From assembly GCA_009760855.2 (NCBI GenBank), contig WPIO01000055.1, positions 1,852,501 through 1,916,500 on the forward strand: a DNA stretch of 64,000 bases, given 5' to 3'. Source of the DNA: Cristatella mucedo (Eukaryota; Bryozoa; Phylactolaemata; Cristatellidae). The position numbers and the translations under genes were made by a program. The notes below the pieces were generated by a model, which had not been told where the DNA came from, did no database searches, and was given only the letters and a program-made list of their open reading frames with translations. Positions 43,819-55,375 of the stretch are shown in pieces; the stretch's first letter is position 1; the number at the start of each line of letters is the position of its first letter.

Positions 43819-44779
43819 CCGGAAGTCAGCAGTAACCACGAAATCGGTCCACTGAAGATACAACAATTGATTAGCTGCTGCTTTGTCTATTCAAATGTTG
43901 CTGATGGCAGAATTGTGGTGTCCTAACGGTCCCACACCGAGAAGCTCAATTCGACAGCAGTGGCACTCCGACATTGCATTGTGATCCCGGCACCTCCTTC
44001 TCGCATGTTTCTCTGATTTTACTTTGCTACTCGTCTCGCAAGCTATTGATATGTTGCCCGAGGCGGACATGTGGTATTGTCGACTGAGCCGGTCCGAAAA
44101 CCCAAGCTTTGAGCGCACCTTTGAAGAAAATACAACCCCAGCCCACCAAATCTTCGTCAGTAAGTCAGTGGGATTACTGAATAAGATAAGATAAATACCA
44201 ATATGGTGCTCAAAAACGCCGACTAGCTCCCATCATAGGGGTAAAGCTAAATTCTCGAGCCTCAAAGGATTCGCCGTATTCAGATATCCAGCGCGACATG
44301 CGCAAAACGTTCTGACCGACTGAACGCTCAGCTCTTTTATACCGTGCCCGAAGCTAAGCATTGCTCAAGCCGGGAAGTTTTTCTTATAGACACAACTTGA
44401 CCTTGACCTTACAGCTTTTCCTGGCTTACGGACATTCCAGTTACTGAGACGAGACTTGGGAGAGCTCTGGGAACGGTCGTTAGCTGAGCGTGAGTATAAA
44501 GTTGAACGGAGGTTTGCCTCGTTATCGCTGGCTGGGTGGCTGGGTGGGGGACCCCACCCACTCCTCCTCTCGCCTCGACTTGCCACATGGCGCCAGAGCG
44601 TGCAGGTCAGTTAATCGGCTTAACTCAGATAATCCTTAAAACCGACAGGCGATAGACTACTGTTACATGCTACGCCTGCCTGGACCTGCAGGCGCAGTCT
44701 CGGCCGGCAAATGCTGACCACGCTTGCGCTTACTCGCCGCAGCAGCCCCGGACCTTCCAAACAGCCTCCCTGAGGCACG

Positions 44780-46000
44780 GGGCAGCCTCTAAAGGTCTGC
44801 TCGCACAATATCAATTCGGTTGAAATCAAGGTGCTGCTCATCCCCAATCTCGACCCAGTCCAGGAGAACATCGATGCAGTTCTCCTGACCGAGACGTGGA
44901 TAACCGTCGCTCTGGTGGTCTGAGACACACCCACCTAGACTTTTACTTTTTCAGACGTGCTGCTGTTGGGTCGAGTTGTGGTCGAGGCGATGGGGTTGGG
45001 TTGTGGTTGTGGTGGTGGTGGGCTAGCTACTGTTGTTCGCGAATTGCTTGGCTATTTGTATTTGCATTGTTTCGCATGGGCCGTCGCTTGTATTGGTTCC
45101 GCCATCAGATCCTCACCGAAGACCGAGAATTCTCTCGTATTTGATTTGTGATTAACCGATCCATCCCCTTGTTGCAGTCAAACCTTGTTCACGGAGGAGT
45201 TAAAGGAGATTCTAGCCAAAGTATTCGTGTATGATAGGCTAATGTCGATTTCCGGAGACTTTAGCATTCACGGAGACGATCTTAGTATCAGTCAAGTACT
45301 CTCATTTCTCGACTTTCTGGAGAACTTCGGCTTGATCCAATACGTTGGTCACGTGACCAACATCGGTGTCCATGCTCTGGATCTCTTGATCGTGAAGGAT
45401 GTCTGCCCAACTAATCTGTTTGCTTACCCGCTTACCATTTCCGCTCATTGCTTAATCTCGTTTGCAGTTACTGCTCCATCGAATGAGCAGGGAAACATTG
45501 AGCTTGTCTAGCGACGAAACTTGAAAAGTATTAATGATGAGAAATCTTCTAAATCGGTTTGTAGTTCAGGCTTTCTTGATCTGCACTCAGATTTTTCCGG
45601 CAGCTCGATACCCACATTGTTGCAGTAACCTTGAAACTTTGAAGCGCCTCCTACGTGTCTACACACCAAAGCTTATTCTGCTGCACCATTTTAGCCTCCT
45701 CATGCCGTCAGGTCATCTTCAAAACAAGAAATTAGGTGTTCCGCCATTCTTTCATTTAGTGACTGTTGGAGATATAAGCTTTTGCTCTGCAGGTACTAGG
45801 CTCTGGAACTCACTTACAAATTTCTTACTTAACGACATTTAATCCCCTGCAGCTTGCAGTGGCACATCCTTTCAAGTCGTCCTGAGCTGCTACTTCACAC
45901 TTTCTTGACTGCCCTCCTCACTCAGCTATGCTTCTCACTATCTCTTTGTTGCGTAACATGAAGTCTATGGGCTACCGTATGCTCGCAGAAAATTTTTTAT
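44780..46000 (+). mobile_element. LINE family 2, endonuclease plus 3' end, RT deleted
   Basis: The plus strand preserves the start of the AP-like endonuclease (NIDAVLLTETWI near 44,868-44,903) and its core at 45,185-45,500: MSISGDFSIHGDD, LDFLENFGL and HALDLLIVKD, matching the GDFN.H and LD..F..GL...H.LDL motifs of CR1/L2 endonucleases. Soon after come C-terminal remnants (SFCSAGTRLWNSL shifted, near 45,775-45,820) and the family-2 3' end. Most of the reverse transcriptase is missing. Confidence 0.75.
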
Positions 46001-46019
46001 AACTTAAGTGGTGGCGTTT

Positions 46020-46390
46020 TGTGCGCATATGATAAGCCAGTTCGTATGCTCCCGCAGCTTGGACCTCATTCCCGACTTCCGTCGCGGCATCCTCTGGCTT
46101 GACCACATTTAAAAAGAAATTAAAAACGCACCTAGTTATGACAGCATTTAGTGGGTCCCTGTGATTCGTCATTTATGTGCTTGTGCATGCTGACACTGTG
46201 CATGCTGCCACTAACCACATTTGCATGCTGACCCTGTGTATGTCACCCCTAACCATATTATTCATGTTGTTCGTCAAGCATGATTTTACTTACCATTCAA
46301 TTGCATTTCACTTTACAGCAAATGTAAAGCGCCTAGAGAGAGATTAAGTTCTCTGAGGGCGCTTTATTAAGTGAATTATTATTATTATTA
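46020..46390 (+). mobile_element. LINE family 1 3' end (first of two in tandem)
   Basis: C-terminal remnant (PVRMLPQLG..SRLPS), full 3' UTR, hairpin tail with AGAGAGATTAAGTTCTCTGA and (ATT)n. It follows a family-2 3' end without a gap. Confidence 0.8.
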
Positions 46391-46394
46391 AGAT

Positions 46395-46715
46395 AAGTGG
46401 CGTTCGTGGTAACTGCATCCTCTGGCTTGACCACATTTAAAAAGAAATTAAGAACGCACCTAGCTATGGCAGCATTTAGTAGGTCCCTGTGATTCGTCCT
46501 TTATGTGCGTTTACGTGCTGACACCGTGCATGCTGCCACTAACCGTACTTACATGCTGACCCTGTGCATGTCATCCTAACCATTTTATTCGTGCTGTTTA
46601 TCAAGCATGATACCACTCACCATTCGATCGTGTTTCCTTTGGAGCAAATGTAAAACGCCTAGAAAGAGATTGAGTTTTCGGAGGGCGCTTTATCAAGTGT
46701 ATTATTATCATTAAT
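46395..46715 (+). mobile_element. LINE family 1 3' end (second of two in tandem)
   Basis: It begins within 10 bp of the (ATT)n tail of the previous copy and repeats the same UTR with about 10-15 percent difference. It is a separate insertion, not a recent duplication. Confidence 0.8.
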
Positions 46716-46732
46716 CGGCTTCATATCAAGCA

Positions 46733-46885
46733 ATGGATTTGTACAGCGCCCCAAGATAATTAGTCTCAATTCAGGTGCTTCACATATACCACGAGGCTCG
46801 AACCCACGACCTCGGGCGTCAAATACATTCACCTTGACCTTGGTCACGACCTTTAACCACTGAGCCGAACCAGCTCGGCATTGAG
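46733..46885 (-). mobile_element. SINE S2 copy
   Basis: Reverse S2: tail (TTGTACAGCGCCCCAAGATA) at 46,738, B box (GAGGCTCGAACCC) near 46,793, and an A-box half near 46,855-46,875 (CCACTGAGCCGAACCAGC reversed). Confidence 0.75.
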
Positions 46886-47039
46886 TTCGCCATAGAAAAC
46901 TCTTCTGCGTAGAACTTCTAGATTACTTCTGCGTAGAGCATCTAAATTCCGAGCTCACATTGACGGTGGCGCAGCAGCAGCACGGCACCTGTTAGAAGAG
47001 CAAAGCCGCCATGCGTCGAGACATCGCATGCTTTATTTA

Positions 47040-47130
47040 CTACTGGTCGTACTTTTTAAAAAGTACTAAAGGTAAACTAGTAAAAGTAAAAGTAAACTAA
47101 GTAAACTAGTAAAAGTACTATCGTACTTTT
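47040..47130. repeat. AGTAAA-type simple repeat
   Basis: Imperfect repeats of GTAAAAGTAAACTA, flanked by TCGTACTTTTT in direct repeat at 47,048 and 47,123. Confidence 0.75.
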
Positions 47131-48060
47131 TCCATGGCTAGCTGACAATTTTGCGTAACCTAATTCCGGCGGCCTTTATCAACGTGGGGCTTGAAAGCCA
47201 AGAGACGCCAAGAGAAAGAAATAATCTTAACCGAGTCTGTCTGTAATAATTAAGAATGAGTGTGTGCAGTCTAAATGAGACTCGGGTGTCAGCAGACGAG
47301 TCCCAAACGTGGCTCGAGCCTTTGAGAAACCTGACTACAACTGTGCAGCCGCTAGTAGGGATTCTGGGATTTCTTCTAGCCTAGGGATTCCGGTCCGGGT
47401 TCTTGATACCGGTTCCTTGTGGTTAGATGCAAGGTAAATGAGGTAGGCGGCCATTATAGAACTCAAAATAATGTGGCACTCGCGAACGCTGAAAGTCCTG
47501 ATTTTTCCGAGAATCTGACGAAGTCCATCTGGAGCAACACAATAAACAATACATTCAAAAGGACGCAGGCCTTCAAGATCAGGTCACGAGTCACGAGGTC
47601 ACGAGATCTCTTGCTGATCCGCGAGAGCAGACGGCAAGAGAGACGGGAGTTTGACCGTGACCTAGAATTCCAGGCTCTTGTTATTCACGTCACTTGTAGA
47701 CTAGTTTAGATGTAGATGCAGCGCAGTCATGGAATGTTTTCAAATGCCACACCGTGTCTAGACTGTCTAGATCTTTCTTCTAGAATGCACGAATCAACTA
47801 ATGTTAGTCAGGCGGTCTGAGAAGCAATCACATTTTCATTATGTTCCGACAGTAAAGCAATATTTGTCATCTTGTTCATACGCATTCGAGTTAAGTGAGG
47901 CTTCACAGGAGGCTCCGTAAAGAAGCAAACATTGAGCGTTGGTGTAGTTAATTTCTAAATATTTTAGCTAGGCAGTGCAATATATTAATAGTTAGGAGAA
48001 TAGTTTTGCCAACCTGGTTTAAACCACAGTTTAGTACTATCCCGCTGAATGCTTTATAAT
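47131..48060. other. No recognisable feature
   Basis: The 96-codon plus-strand frame at 47,419-47,709 is Arg-rich and matches nothing known to me. Small direct repeats of GTCACGAG occur near 47,583-47,605. Confidence 0.35.
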
Positions 48061-48064
48061 ATTA

Positions 48065-48298
48065 AAATCACAGCATTTAGTGGGCCCTTGTGATTTGTCC
48101 TTTATGTACTTAAACGTGCTGACACTGCATGCTGTCACCAACCATACTTGCTCGCGGAACCTGTCACCTCTAGCCGTGTTATTCTTGCTATTTATTGAGC
48201 TTGCTATCACTAACCATTCGATCGTGCTTTATTTTAAAGCGCCTAGAAAGAAATTGATTTCTCTGAGGGTGCGTTGTCAAATGTATTATTATTATTAC
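48065..48298 (+). mobile_element. LINE family 1 3' end
   Basis: CAGCATTTAGTGGGCCC, the UTR, AAAGCGCCTAGAAAGAAATT, GAGGGTGCG and (ATT)n. Confidence 0.75.
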
Positions 48299-48829
48299 GA
48301 ATGCTTTTCAGATTGAAGAGTCTAAAAGCTATGTTATAGGATACAAAGAGGCATTACTGGGTCAAATTTGGCAATCGGTGGGAAGGAACTGTGGGAATCG
48401 CCTTGAAACGCATTTGTTCGAGAGCCGTTTTAATGCATATACGGCATCCTAGCCAATCACAGCCATGCACATCCTACAGCCAAGTAATTTTTCGGTGATG
48501 CCCGAATGCTGGTGAAGTGAGACTTCCTCCTTTAGCTGCGGGCTCTCGCAGAGCAATACCTTAGATTTCGCTTTTGTGTTCACTAGCTTTTGGCGATAGT
48601 ATCTTTGCTGTGCATGTTTTGCCCCCCATGGCGCTCACTTCCTCGATTCTTACCCAGCAACGATGTCTTCTGTTAATAACAACAATAGTAATACACTTGT
48701 TCTATTTGGAATTTCAGAAAATTTCCAGTTGTCCTTCACTGCTACTTTCCTGCAATCTGCTTTTGAGATTTGCTCGTTATTATTAGTATATCTGTCACTA
48801 TTTTAATATTTCCTGCTATTTTGCATGGG

Positions 48830-49000
48830 TTAGCGATAACGTACCACAATCGCGTAGGCTTCATCGACAATGTCGCCAAAAGCCATGTCAATAACAGATT
48901 GATATGCTTGCTTTGCAGAGTCTGTAAAATGCCTAGAAAGGGATTGAGTTATTTCTCTGGGGGCTCTCTGTATGAATATTGTATCACCACTGTTGTTATT
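48830..49000 (+). mobile_element. LINE or SINE 3' tail, decayed
   Basis: TTTGCAGAGTCTGTAAAATG, CCTAGAAAGGGATTGAG and TTCTCTGGGGGCTCT reproduce the tail hairpin. The upstream part is not assignable. Confidence 0.55.
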
Positions 49001-49179
49001 AACATTAAGTCCTCATTGCTGAGCAGAAATATCACAGGGGACACATACAATGCATATACAAGTAAGAGGAAGCACGCTAAAGTCACCAAGTTCAGGTTAC
49101 ATTCTGGAGAACGAATTTCGCCTGACTAGAAAACTTCAAGCAGATTAGCGGAGCTACAGAATGCCCAGCCAGCCAACAT

Positions 49180-49640
49180 CTTGCAATCTGTATCAAGCGC
49201 ATTCGATCGACACTTAGATGGACACCAACTTCCTGAAGCTTAAATATACTACCAACTTAATATTTATGGGTAAGCTTAGTGTCACGCGATTAAGTTGAAA
49301 ACACTCAACCCTAAGATTGGTTTATCTCCATTGACGTGCAGCCATAATCTGGGCGCCTTGTTTCACAATGACCTTCACTTTGATGTAGCACGTTGCCTCC
49401 ACTATCAATTCGGCACACTTTCAATTGAGGAACATCGCCAAAATCAGAGCCTACCTAAACGTAAGGACCACAACCAAGCTAGTTAATGCGTCGGGTAATG
49501 TCGGGTATAAATTACTGGCGTTCATCTGATTCGGGAATCGTTCGCCCTAATCGCCTGCAGCTGTTGCAAATCTCATCAGCTTGTCTGGCCTGTCGTCGAG
49601 GGCAGCGGCTGCCATATCGCTCTATTTATTTCTGAGCTTC
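49180..49640 (+). mobile_element. LINE RT/C-terminal relic
   Basis: The plus strand has LTTNLIFMGK-like and TLNPKIGLSPLTCSHNLGA, equivalent to TLKIGSASISPVESAQNLGV, followed by FHNDLHFD (SDLSLDD). Downstream blocks are shifted. Part of it is duplicated at 50,510. Confidence 0.65.
49267..49387 (+). repeat. 121-bp exact repeat, copy 1
   Basis: Identical over 121 bp to 50,510-50,630, in the same orientation. The flanks differ at once on both sides. The content is decayed LINE reverse transcriptase. Confidence 0.95.
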
Positions 49641-50164
49641 ATGACGCTCGATCAAACATCGAATAGACCGTGATGCTTTTACACGGCTCGCAGGTCGCTT
49701 CCGATTTTTTGCACTAGCCTTGACCTATCCGTGCAGCCGTTGCTCCTCCGGTCAAACGCTCTCGCATCGACCGCTTCTTGGCTTCTATTAGCGTTGTCGT
49801 CTCTTGTTCTCAATTGAAATCTTTTCTCGATCGGGCTTCCGATTCGCATGCACCGAAATTCGGAGCTCGCTTGTAGCTTGGGTTGCTGCCTGCAATGACA
49901 TAGCATGGCATTATTTAAATCTCGGCTCACGAAGAAACTGCTCCGCCAAGATTTTTCTTCTCCCTCATTGAAACGGTCTTTTATAGTTTTGTAAGCTTTG
50001 CATGCTGCTACATGTGAACGATTCATTGCAAATTACTAACTAAGGAGTGGTCCTTCTAACCAATGGCCAGAGTGTCTTCTAGTGTGCTTTAGTATAGTGG
50101 CCAAAGGTTAGTAATTTTTTGCTATTGCATCCTTTTCTAAGCATGATAATTGGATGCCATTAAA

Positions 50165-50397
50165 TCTTAATTATTGATGCTCATGCGTGCTGACACTGTG
50201 CATGCTGCCACTAACCACATTTGCATGCTGACCCTGTGCATGTCACCCCTAACCATATTATTCATTTCGTCTGTTTTTCAAGCATGATTTTACTTACCAT
50301 TCAATCGCATTTCACTTTACGGCAAATGTAAAGCGCCTAGAGAGAGATTGAGTTCTCTGAGGGCGCTTTATCAAGTGAATTATTATTATTGTTATAT
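50165..50397 (+). mobile_element. LINE family 1 3' end
   Basis: A well preserved UTR with GTGCATGTCACCCCTAACC, hairpin AGAGAGATTGAGTTCTCTGA, GGGCGCTTTATCAAGTG and (ATT)n. It lies between the two 121-bp repeats. A decayed S2 tail (GGGCCTGAATAGAGATC) follows at 50,414-50,455. Confidence 0.85.
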
Positions 50398-50509
50398 GCT
50401 CTTGCAGCTGAACAGGGCCTGAATAGAGATCTAATTTACTAGGGCGCTATAAAACGACGTCATATCCTATTATTGTTATAATTATTATATCATTCTTAGC
50501 GACATTACT

Positions 50510-50630
50510 TGGGTAAGCTTAGTGTCACGCGATTAAGTTGAAAACACTCAACCCTAAGATTGGTTTATCTCCATTGACGTGCAGCCATAATCTGGGCGCC
50601 TTGTTTCACAATGACCTTCACTTTGATGTA
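50510..50630 (+). repeat. 121-bp exact repeat, copy 2
   Basis: See copy 1 at 49,267-49,387; spacing 1,243 bp start to start. Confidence 0.95.
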
Positions 50631-51394
50631 TGTCTATGAAAACTAGCTGCTCAATTTCGCTTATTGATTCAAGATCAGCATCGAAATTGCAAGTATGACT
50701 AGAACTTCGTTTAGAATATATAGAATTAATGAGTACCGCTGGAGCGTCCAGGGAAAGATCTTGGGAAATGAGCCGCTGCCGAGAGCTCAGCCTTTATAAG
50801 CAGGGATACGTTTAACTGCTCAATAAAAGTAACCAGTCTTAAATATTTAAATCGGTCAGCGAGAGCTCGACCTTTTTGTGGGCAACAGAATCGCGGTAGT
50901 GACGCAAGGCAAGCGCACCAGCTCTGCGTTCTTAATCTTAAACTTCCTACTTTACGCCCAACCAGCGTAGTTTACTTGTAGCCAGCCAACCGAGCTCAGT
51001 TGCCTCAAGCTTACCGACATGGCATTTTCTACACTAAACCCGCGTCTTTCCGCTCAGCCACCACTGACATTAGCCGGCAGGCGCTCGTGTCGTCGTAAAA
51101 AACAAAACCGGTCTGTTTACCATGGCGATGATGATGATGATGGCGATAATTGTGGTGGCGATTTGTATAGCGAATTTGCATGGCACAACATGAGAGAAAT
51201 AATAACTGACCAGGTACTTCACACGCCGAGAAATAAAAAAAAGTCGACAGGTTAGTGGTGTTAACATGCAGAAGTGTTGAACGCATAAGCACATTAAGGC
51301 TGATTCGTGCAGACAAAGAAGACAACGTTCGAAACAGGTGGGCATCCATACGAGCTTCAAATGTCGATGCCGTATTGTCAGTCGGTAGGGAATT
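50631..51394. other. No gene recognised; GAT microsatellite
   Basis: A small (GAT)n tract lies near 51,126-51,142. Sequence at 51,240-51,300 resembles the reversed family-1 UTR (GTTAACATGCAGAAGTG, CGCATAAGCACAT), so it may be a decayed tail. Confidence 0.35.
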
Positions 51395-52150
51395 TTAGGT
51401 TCGTGTGTGTAAGAACCGAAGGTGCGGTCTCCACATGATTTGAGGCTCTATTCGAGGCACAGCAAAGTGACAGGACAAAGCCACTAGCTGAAAAGGGAAG
51501 GAATGTAGCGAAGTATCTCCGTCTGTAACTTCACAAAGCCACAGAGACCATGTGGGTGCTACGCGGAAGAGTTTTGTATAGCGCACTCACAGCCTAAGCG
51601 GCTCTTTCGGTACGCATTCGGTAGCCAGCAGACTTCGTCTCACGAAACAAAGAGAAAGTGGGAAGCATAGCAGAGTCAGGAGAGCAGTTGAGGTGGTGAG
51701 TAGCATGGAAGTAGCAGCTCATGACCGCTGAAAAGGATGAGCCACAGTCGGCAGTAGGAGAGTAGTTGTCGTTGCGTAAGAATTGTGGAAGCGAGTTCCA
51801 CAGTCTAGAACCTGCAGAGCTAAAGCTTCTGTCGCCAAAGGTCTTTAAGCGGAGTAATGGAACAGCTAGTTTATTTTCAATACACGACCTGTGGGCGCGA
51901 AGAGGCTGAAATTGGTGCAGCAGTTCAGCTAGGTGTAGAGCAGCCAAGCCGTGGCGAGCCTTGTGGGTCAGCTTAAGAACTTGGCTCTGTATCCGTTGAT
52001 CAACCGGTAGCCATCCTCTAGCTCTTCTGGCAAAAGTGACACGCGGTCAAATCTCTGGGGCTTGCTAAACTAGCCTTGCAGCCATATTCATAGCCGTTTG
52101 CAGTGATCTAGTTGCTTTTTTGGTAGCCAAGCCAAAAGGGAGTTATAATA
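51395..52150 (-). mobile_element. LINE family 2, C-terminal half and 3' end
   Basis: This is the best family-2 C terminus in the window. The minus-strand frame 51,947-51,594 reads LAELLHQFQPLRAH, LLRLKTFGDRSFSSAGSRLW and NSLPQFLRN, then a Ser/Cys-rich tail. Upstream (52,140-51,950) KLTHKARHGLA continues in another frame. Sequence past the stop matches the 3' end at 1,410-1,690. The 5' part is missing. Confidence 0.8.
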
Positions 52151-52559
52151 ACCAAGCCGATACAGAACTAAGGAGCTAGACTTAATTTTTTGGTTAATTT
52201 TGCGGAAGAGGTGCAATGGAAGAAGATAAAGATGGCGGGTTAACCAGACAAAAGCGTGCAATGACTCAAGCACGCAGGGCAAAAGCAAGCCGAAAAAAGC
52301 GCACAGCAAACAATTTAAAAAAAAGGCTGGTTTAGATATGTTTTTATGATTGACTATTATTTTATCAGGGAAGACACATGCACGGTGCAAGTCGCATCGC
52401 GTTATAATTTATGCCAGCTGCTACATATATTTTGACCTGGCATAGTTATATAGAAAATTTTAATATAGCCTAATTATTATTAGCCTATTTTTTATTAGAT
52501 GCTCACGCTGTGTGCGATTTACTTGACGGTGATCACCAGCTAGGACTATTTGCAGGTAG

Positions 52560-54010
52560 TTTGTTGATGTTTCAAACACAATCATCCGAGTCTCCCGAAT
52601 CACTGCGGTACACTGCGATACAGCTTCCATTTAAATTGTAATAGTCAGAACACGGCGATTTTTATTCCAAATTTTGCAGAATGATGTTACGGGTTTACCC
52701 AGAAAAGTTCATAAAATTGCGCTTGCGCGTTCTCGTTCTCGTGCCAACAGTATGCAAAGTTTACCCACCAAATTTCATGGAATTTTCTTCCGCTTTCTCA
52801 GGCTCTGGCCTCTGATGGCCAGGCCCAAAGGCAGTCCCAAGTATTCAAACTGAAATGCAGCTGTCATTTCAACAACAAGCCTCACGCAGCTGGGGTTTTG
52901 ATTGCAAATTGTAGAAATAAATGGTCCAGTTTAACCCACCAAATTTCATGCGATTGCGCTTGCACGATCTCATGCTATGGCCTCTAGTGGCCCAGACCAG
53001 CGAGCCTTCATACACATTCCAATGGCGATACAGCTTCTATTTCCACAATACGTGTTATAAAACTATGGTTTTTATGCCACATCATAAGTGCAACTTTTTT
53101 GGGCTCACCCACCTATTTTCATGATATTGGGCGAACGCATTCTAATGCTATGGACTCTAATGGTTTGGGCCGTCAGAGGCTATAGCAATTTAATGCGTTA
53201 GGGAAATCGCATAAAATTTGGCGTGTAAATCCTGAACATTGTTTTTCATAGTAAGAAATCAAAATCGCCGTTCTAAGTTATCTATTTTCGGTATAGTAGC
53301 TGTATCAAAATTTGAAAATGCATTGCGGGCCGGGCCATTGAAGGCCGTTGCACGAGAACAGGCACGGGCTGTATCGTGGAATTTGGTTGGTCAACTCGAA
53401 ACTATTTGCTATGATATGAAATAAAACCTCAGGTGCTCAACGCTTTTTTTTTAGATATGGAAGTTGTATTGCAATTCTATTGCGTAGGGAGGCCGACTGG
53501 CCCGGGCCATTGGAGGTAATAGCATGAGAACGCCCATGCGCAATGCCATACAATTTGGTCGGTGAAACGGAACACTGTTTTCTATAATGCGGAATATAAA
53601 CCGAATTCGCACCAAGCCAATGATAGAGATTGCAGTTTTGCTGCAGTTCAAAATTGCACGGCAGCATCGGGCCATCGCATTAAAACGCGGATGCAAAGTT
53701 CCATGAAATTGTGAGGGTGAACTCGTACAACCGGTTTCTATGATGTGTAATCGAAACCGCACTCTCGCGAATTGTTGTGGAAATGGCAGTTATATCGCCG
53801 CTCGAATATATGAATTGGCTGGCTGACCCGAGTCGTTTGAGGCCATCGCACGAGAACGCGAAAGCATAATTGCGTGAACTTTGGTTGGTAGACCAGTAAC
53901 ATTGTTCTGCATAATTTAGAATCAAAACCGAAGTGCTGTAACATTATTGTGGAAATAGCAGCTATCGCTACGGCAGTTCTATCGCAGTTATTCGTGGGAC
54001 TCCAAAAATT
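52560..54010. repeat. Inverted array of a diverged ~150-180 bp satellite
   Basis: About nine units share blocks in fixed order: GGTTTTGATT..., ATAGAAA..., ACCCACCAAATTTCATG, ATTGCGCTTGCGCGTTCTC, ATGGCCTCTAATGGCCC, and ATACAGCTTCCATTTCCACA. Units at about 52,650, 52,745 (partial), 52,895 and 53,065 read on the plus strand. Those at about 53,255, 53,410, 53,590, 53,740 and 53,920 read on the minus strand. The turn is near 53,165. Units differ by roughly a quarter to a third of positions, so the array is old. Short open frames in it are by-products. Confidence 0.8.
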
Positions 54011-54243
54011 CCCCAGCTGCAAATTAAACATTGGATTTGCGCGTTGACCCCGCTTAGCTGTCTGACAATTTATATGTCGTCCCATTAGTTGATCAGTAGT
54101 GCCATTAGAGGAGGGCAGTCATGCGCCAATTTTTCGAAAGCAAAGGAGCATTCTGTACAGGATTAAAGCTATAAGTTAAAATGATTTCGACGCGAATTCG
54201 CGGATTTTGTCTTCGTCACGGTATTCTGTTGCAAGATTGAAAC

Positions 54244-55095
54244 CTTGAACCTTGCGCTACAGCTTCTGTCCAAGATCAATACGGGAGTTTGCAAGGTTAG
54301 CTGAAGGTCGGTTGCAGGCAGCCCAGCCCGCTCAGGGCAGGCTCAGCCGTTGCCTGGCCATGATGGAGGACAGGTTCGCGACCCACAGCCACTTTCAGAC
54401 CACGGATCTCAGCTTGTCGTTGGCCTTGCGCACCTGTGCGCTCTGCCGGTGGGTGCCGCTAGGAGCCGGTCGTATCCTGGAGCGGCCACCAGCTGCCGCC
54501 TTTGCCGCGCCGACGCTGAGACCGTCTGCCACATTCTAAGCCACTGCCGCGGCCGATGCTGCCACAGGAATAGCGGCCACAAACCGGTTCTAGGTCGCCT
54601 AATCAGGGCTCTTTCAGCCACCGCGCGCGCTTCTGCCTCTCGGCAAGTGGCGCCAACCCGCTCGCCGGGGGTTTGAATCTCAAGCCGGACCTGGTCATCG
54701 ACATCGGCACCGATGCGGTCATAGTCGACGTAACGGTGCCGTTTGACGGCAGCGAGGACGCCCTGGTGGCGGCGGCCCGGAAAATGGTCGATAAGTACGA
54801 GGCCATCATTGCCCGGTCGTTCCTGACTGATGGCTATCGGACGGCTGTAGTGAGGCCACCGTAGTGGGCGCCCTGTGCAGCTGGCGGCCAGATAATGAAG
54901 CACGCCTGGCGGACCTCGGCGTTGCACGAAAGCAATGCGGCGGCATTGCGGCGGCTGCTGTGCGTCTCGGACGTCATTTCCGGGACGGAAGCCGTGCGGT
55001 CCCTGTTCCTAAACCGAGAGTCGCCGGTAACCCCGAGGCCCCGGCAGGCAAGGGCTCTTCCGGCTAATGTAATGTGCTACATTCTAATATTTTAA
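54244..55095 (+). mobile_element. R2-superfamily non-LTR element, C-terminal end
   Basis: The plus strand carries, in order, the CCHC-type zinc knuckle CRLCRADAETVCHILSHC (54,495-54,545), the restriction-like endonuclease core with KPDLVIDIG and AVIVDVTVPFD (54,675-54,745), YEAIIA, and VVGALCSWRPDNEARLADLG (54,855-54,925). It ends with a short UTR and an AATAAA near 55,091. This order and the PD...DVTV catalytic signature are those of R2, NeSL and related elements. Two frameshifts (near 54,660 and 54,860) inactivate it, and no reverse transcriptase precedes it. GC-rich compared with the flanks, as expected of a different element family. No 28S rDNA target is visible, so it is not an R2 insertion in rDNA. 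Confidence 0.8.
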
Positions 55096-55107
55096 TAAAT
55101 CTGTTTA

Positions 55108-55375
55108 ATAATAATAATGCACTTGTACAGCGCCATCAGAAAAATTAATCTCTTTATGGGCACTTTGCAAATGCTGCAAAGGAAGCATGGCTGAATGGTA
55201 GTGGTTTCGTGGCAGCACGCACGGTTTCAGCACGCAAAAATACACAAAGAACGAATCACAGGGTCCGACTAAATGCAATGACAAATAGATGCGTTTTAAG
55301 CTTCTTTATAAATGTGGTCAAGTCAGGGAATTTCGTGACGCCAGTCGGAAGTGAGCTTCAAGCAAGCATCCAACT
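55108..55375 (-). mobile_element. LINE family 1 3' end
   Basis: (AAT)n, tail and C-terminal start, reversed. It begins about 10 bp after the end of the R2-like element. Confidence 0.75.

Noticed and set aside
52560-54010. A CRISPR-like array
   Set aside because: Units are long, diverged and inverted halfway, without constant repeats and unique spacers. It is a satellite in animal DNA.
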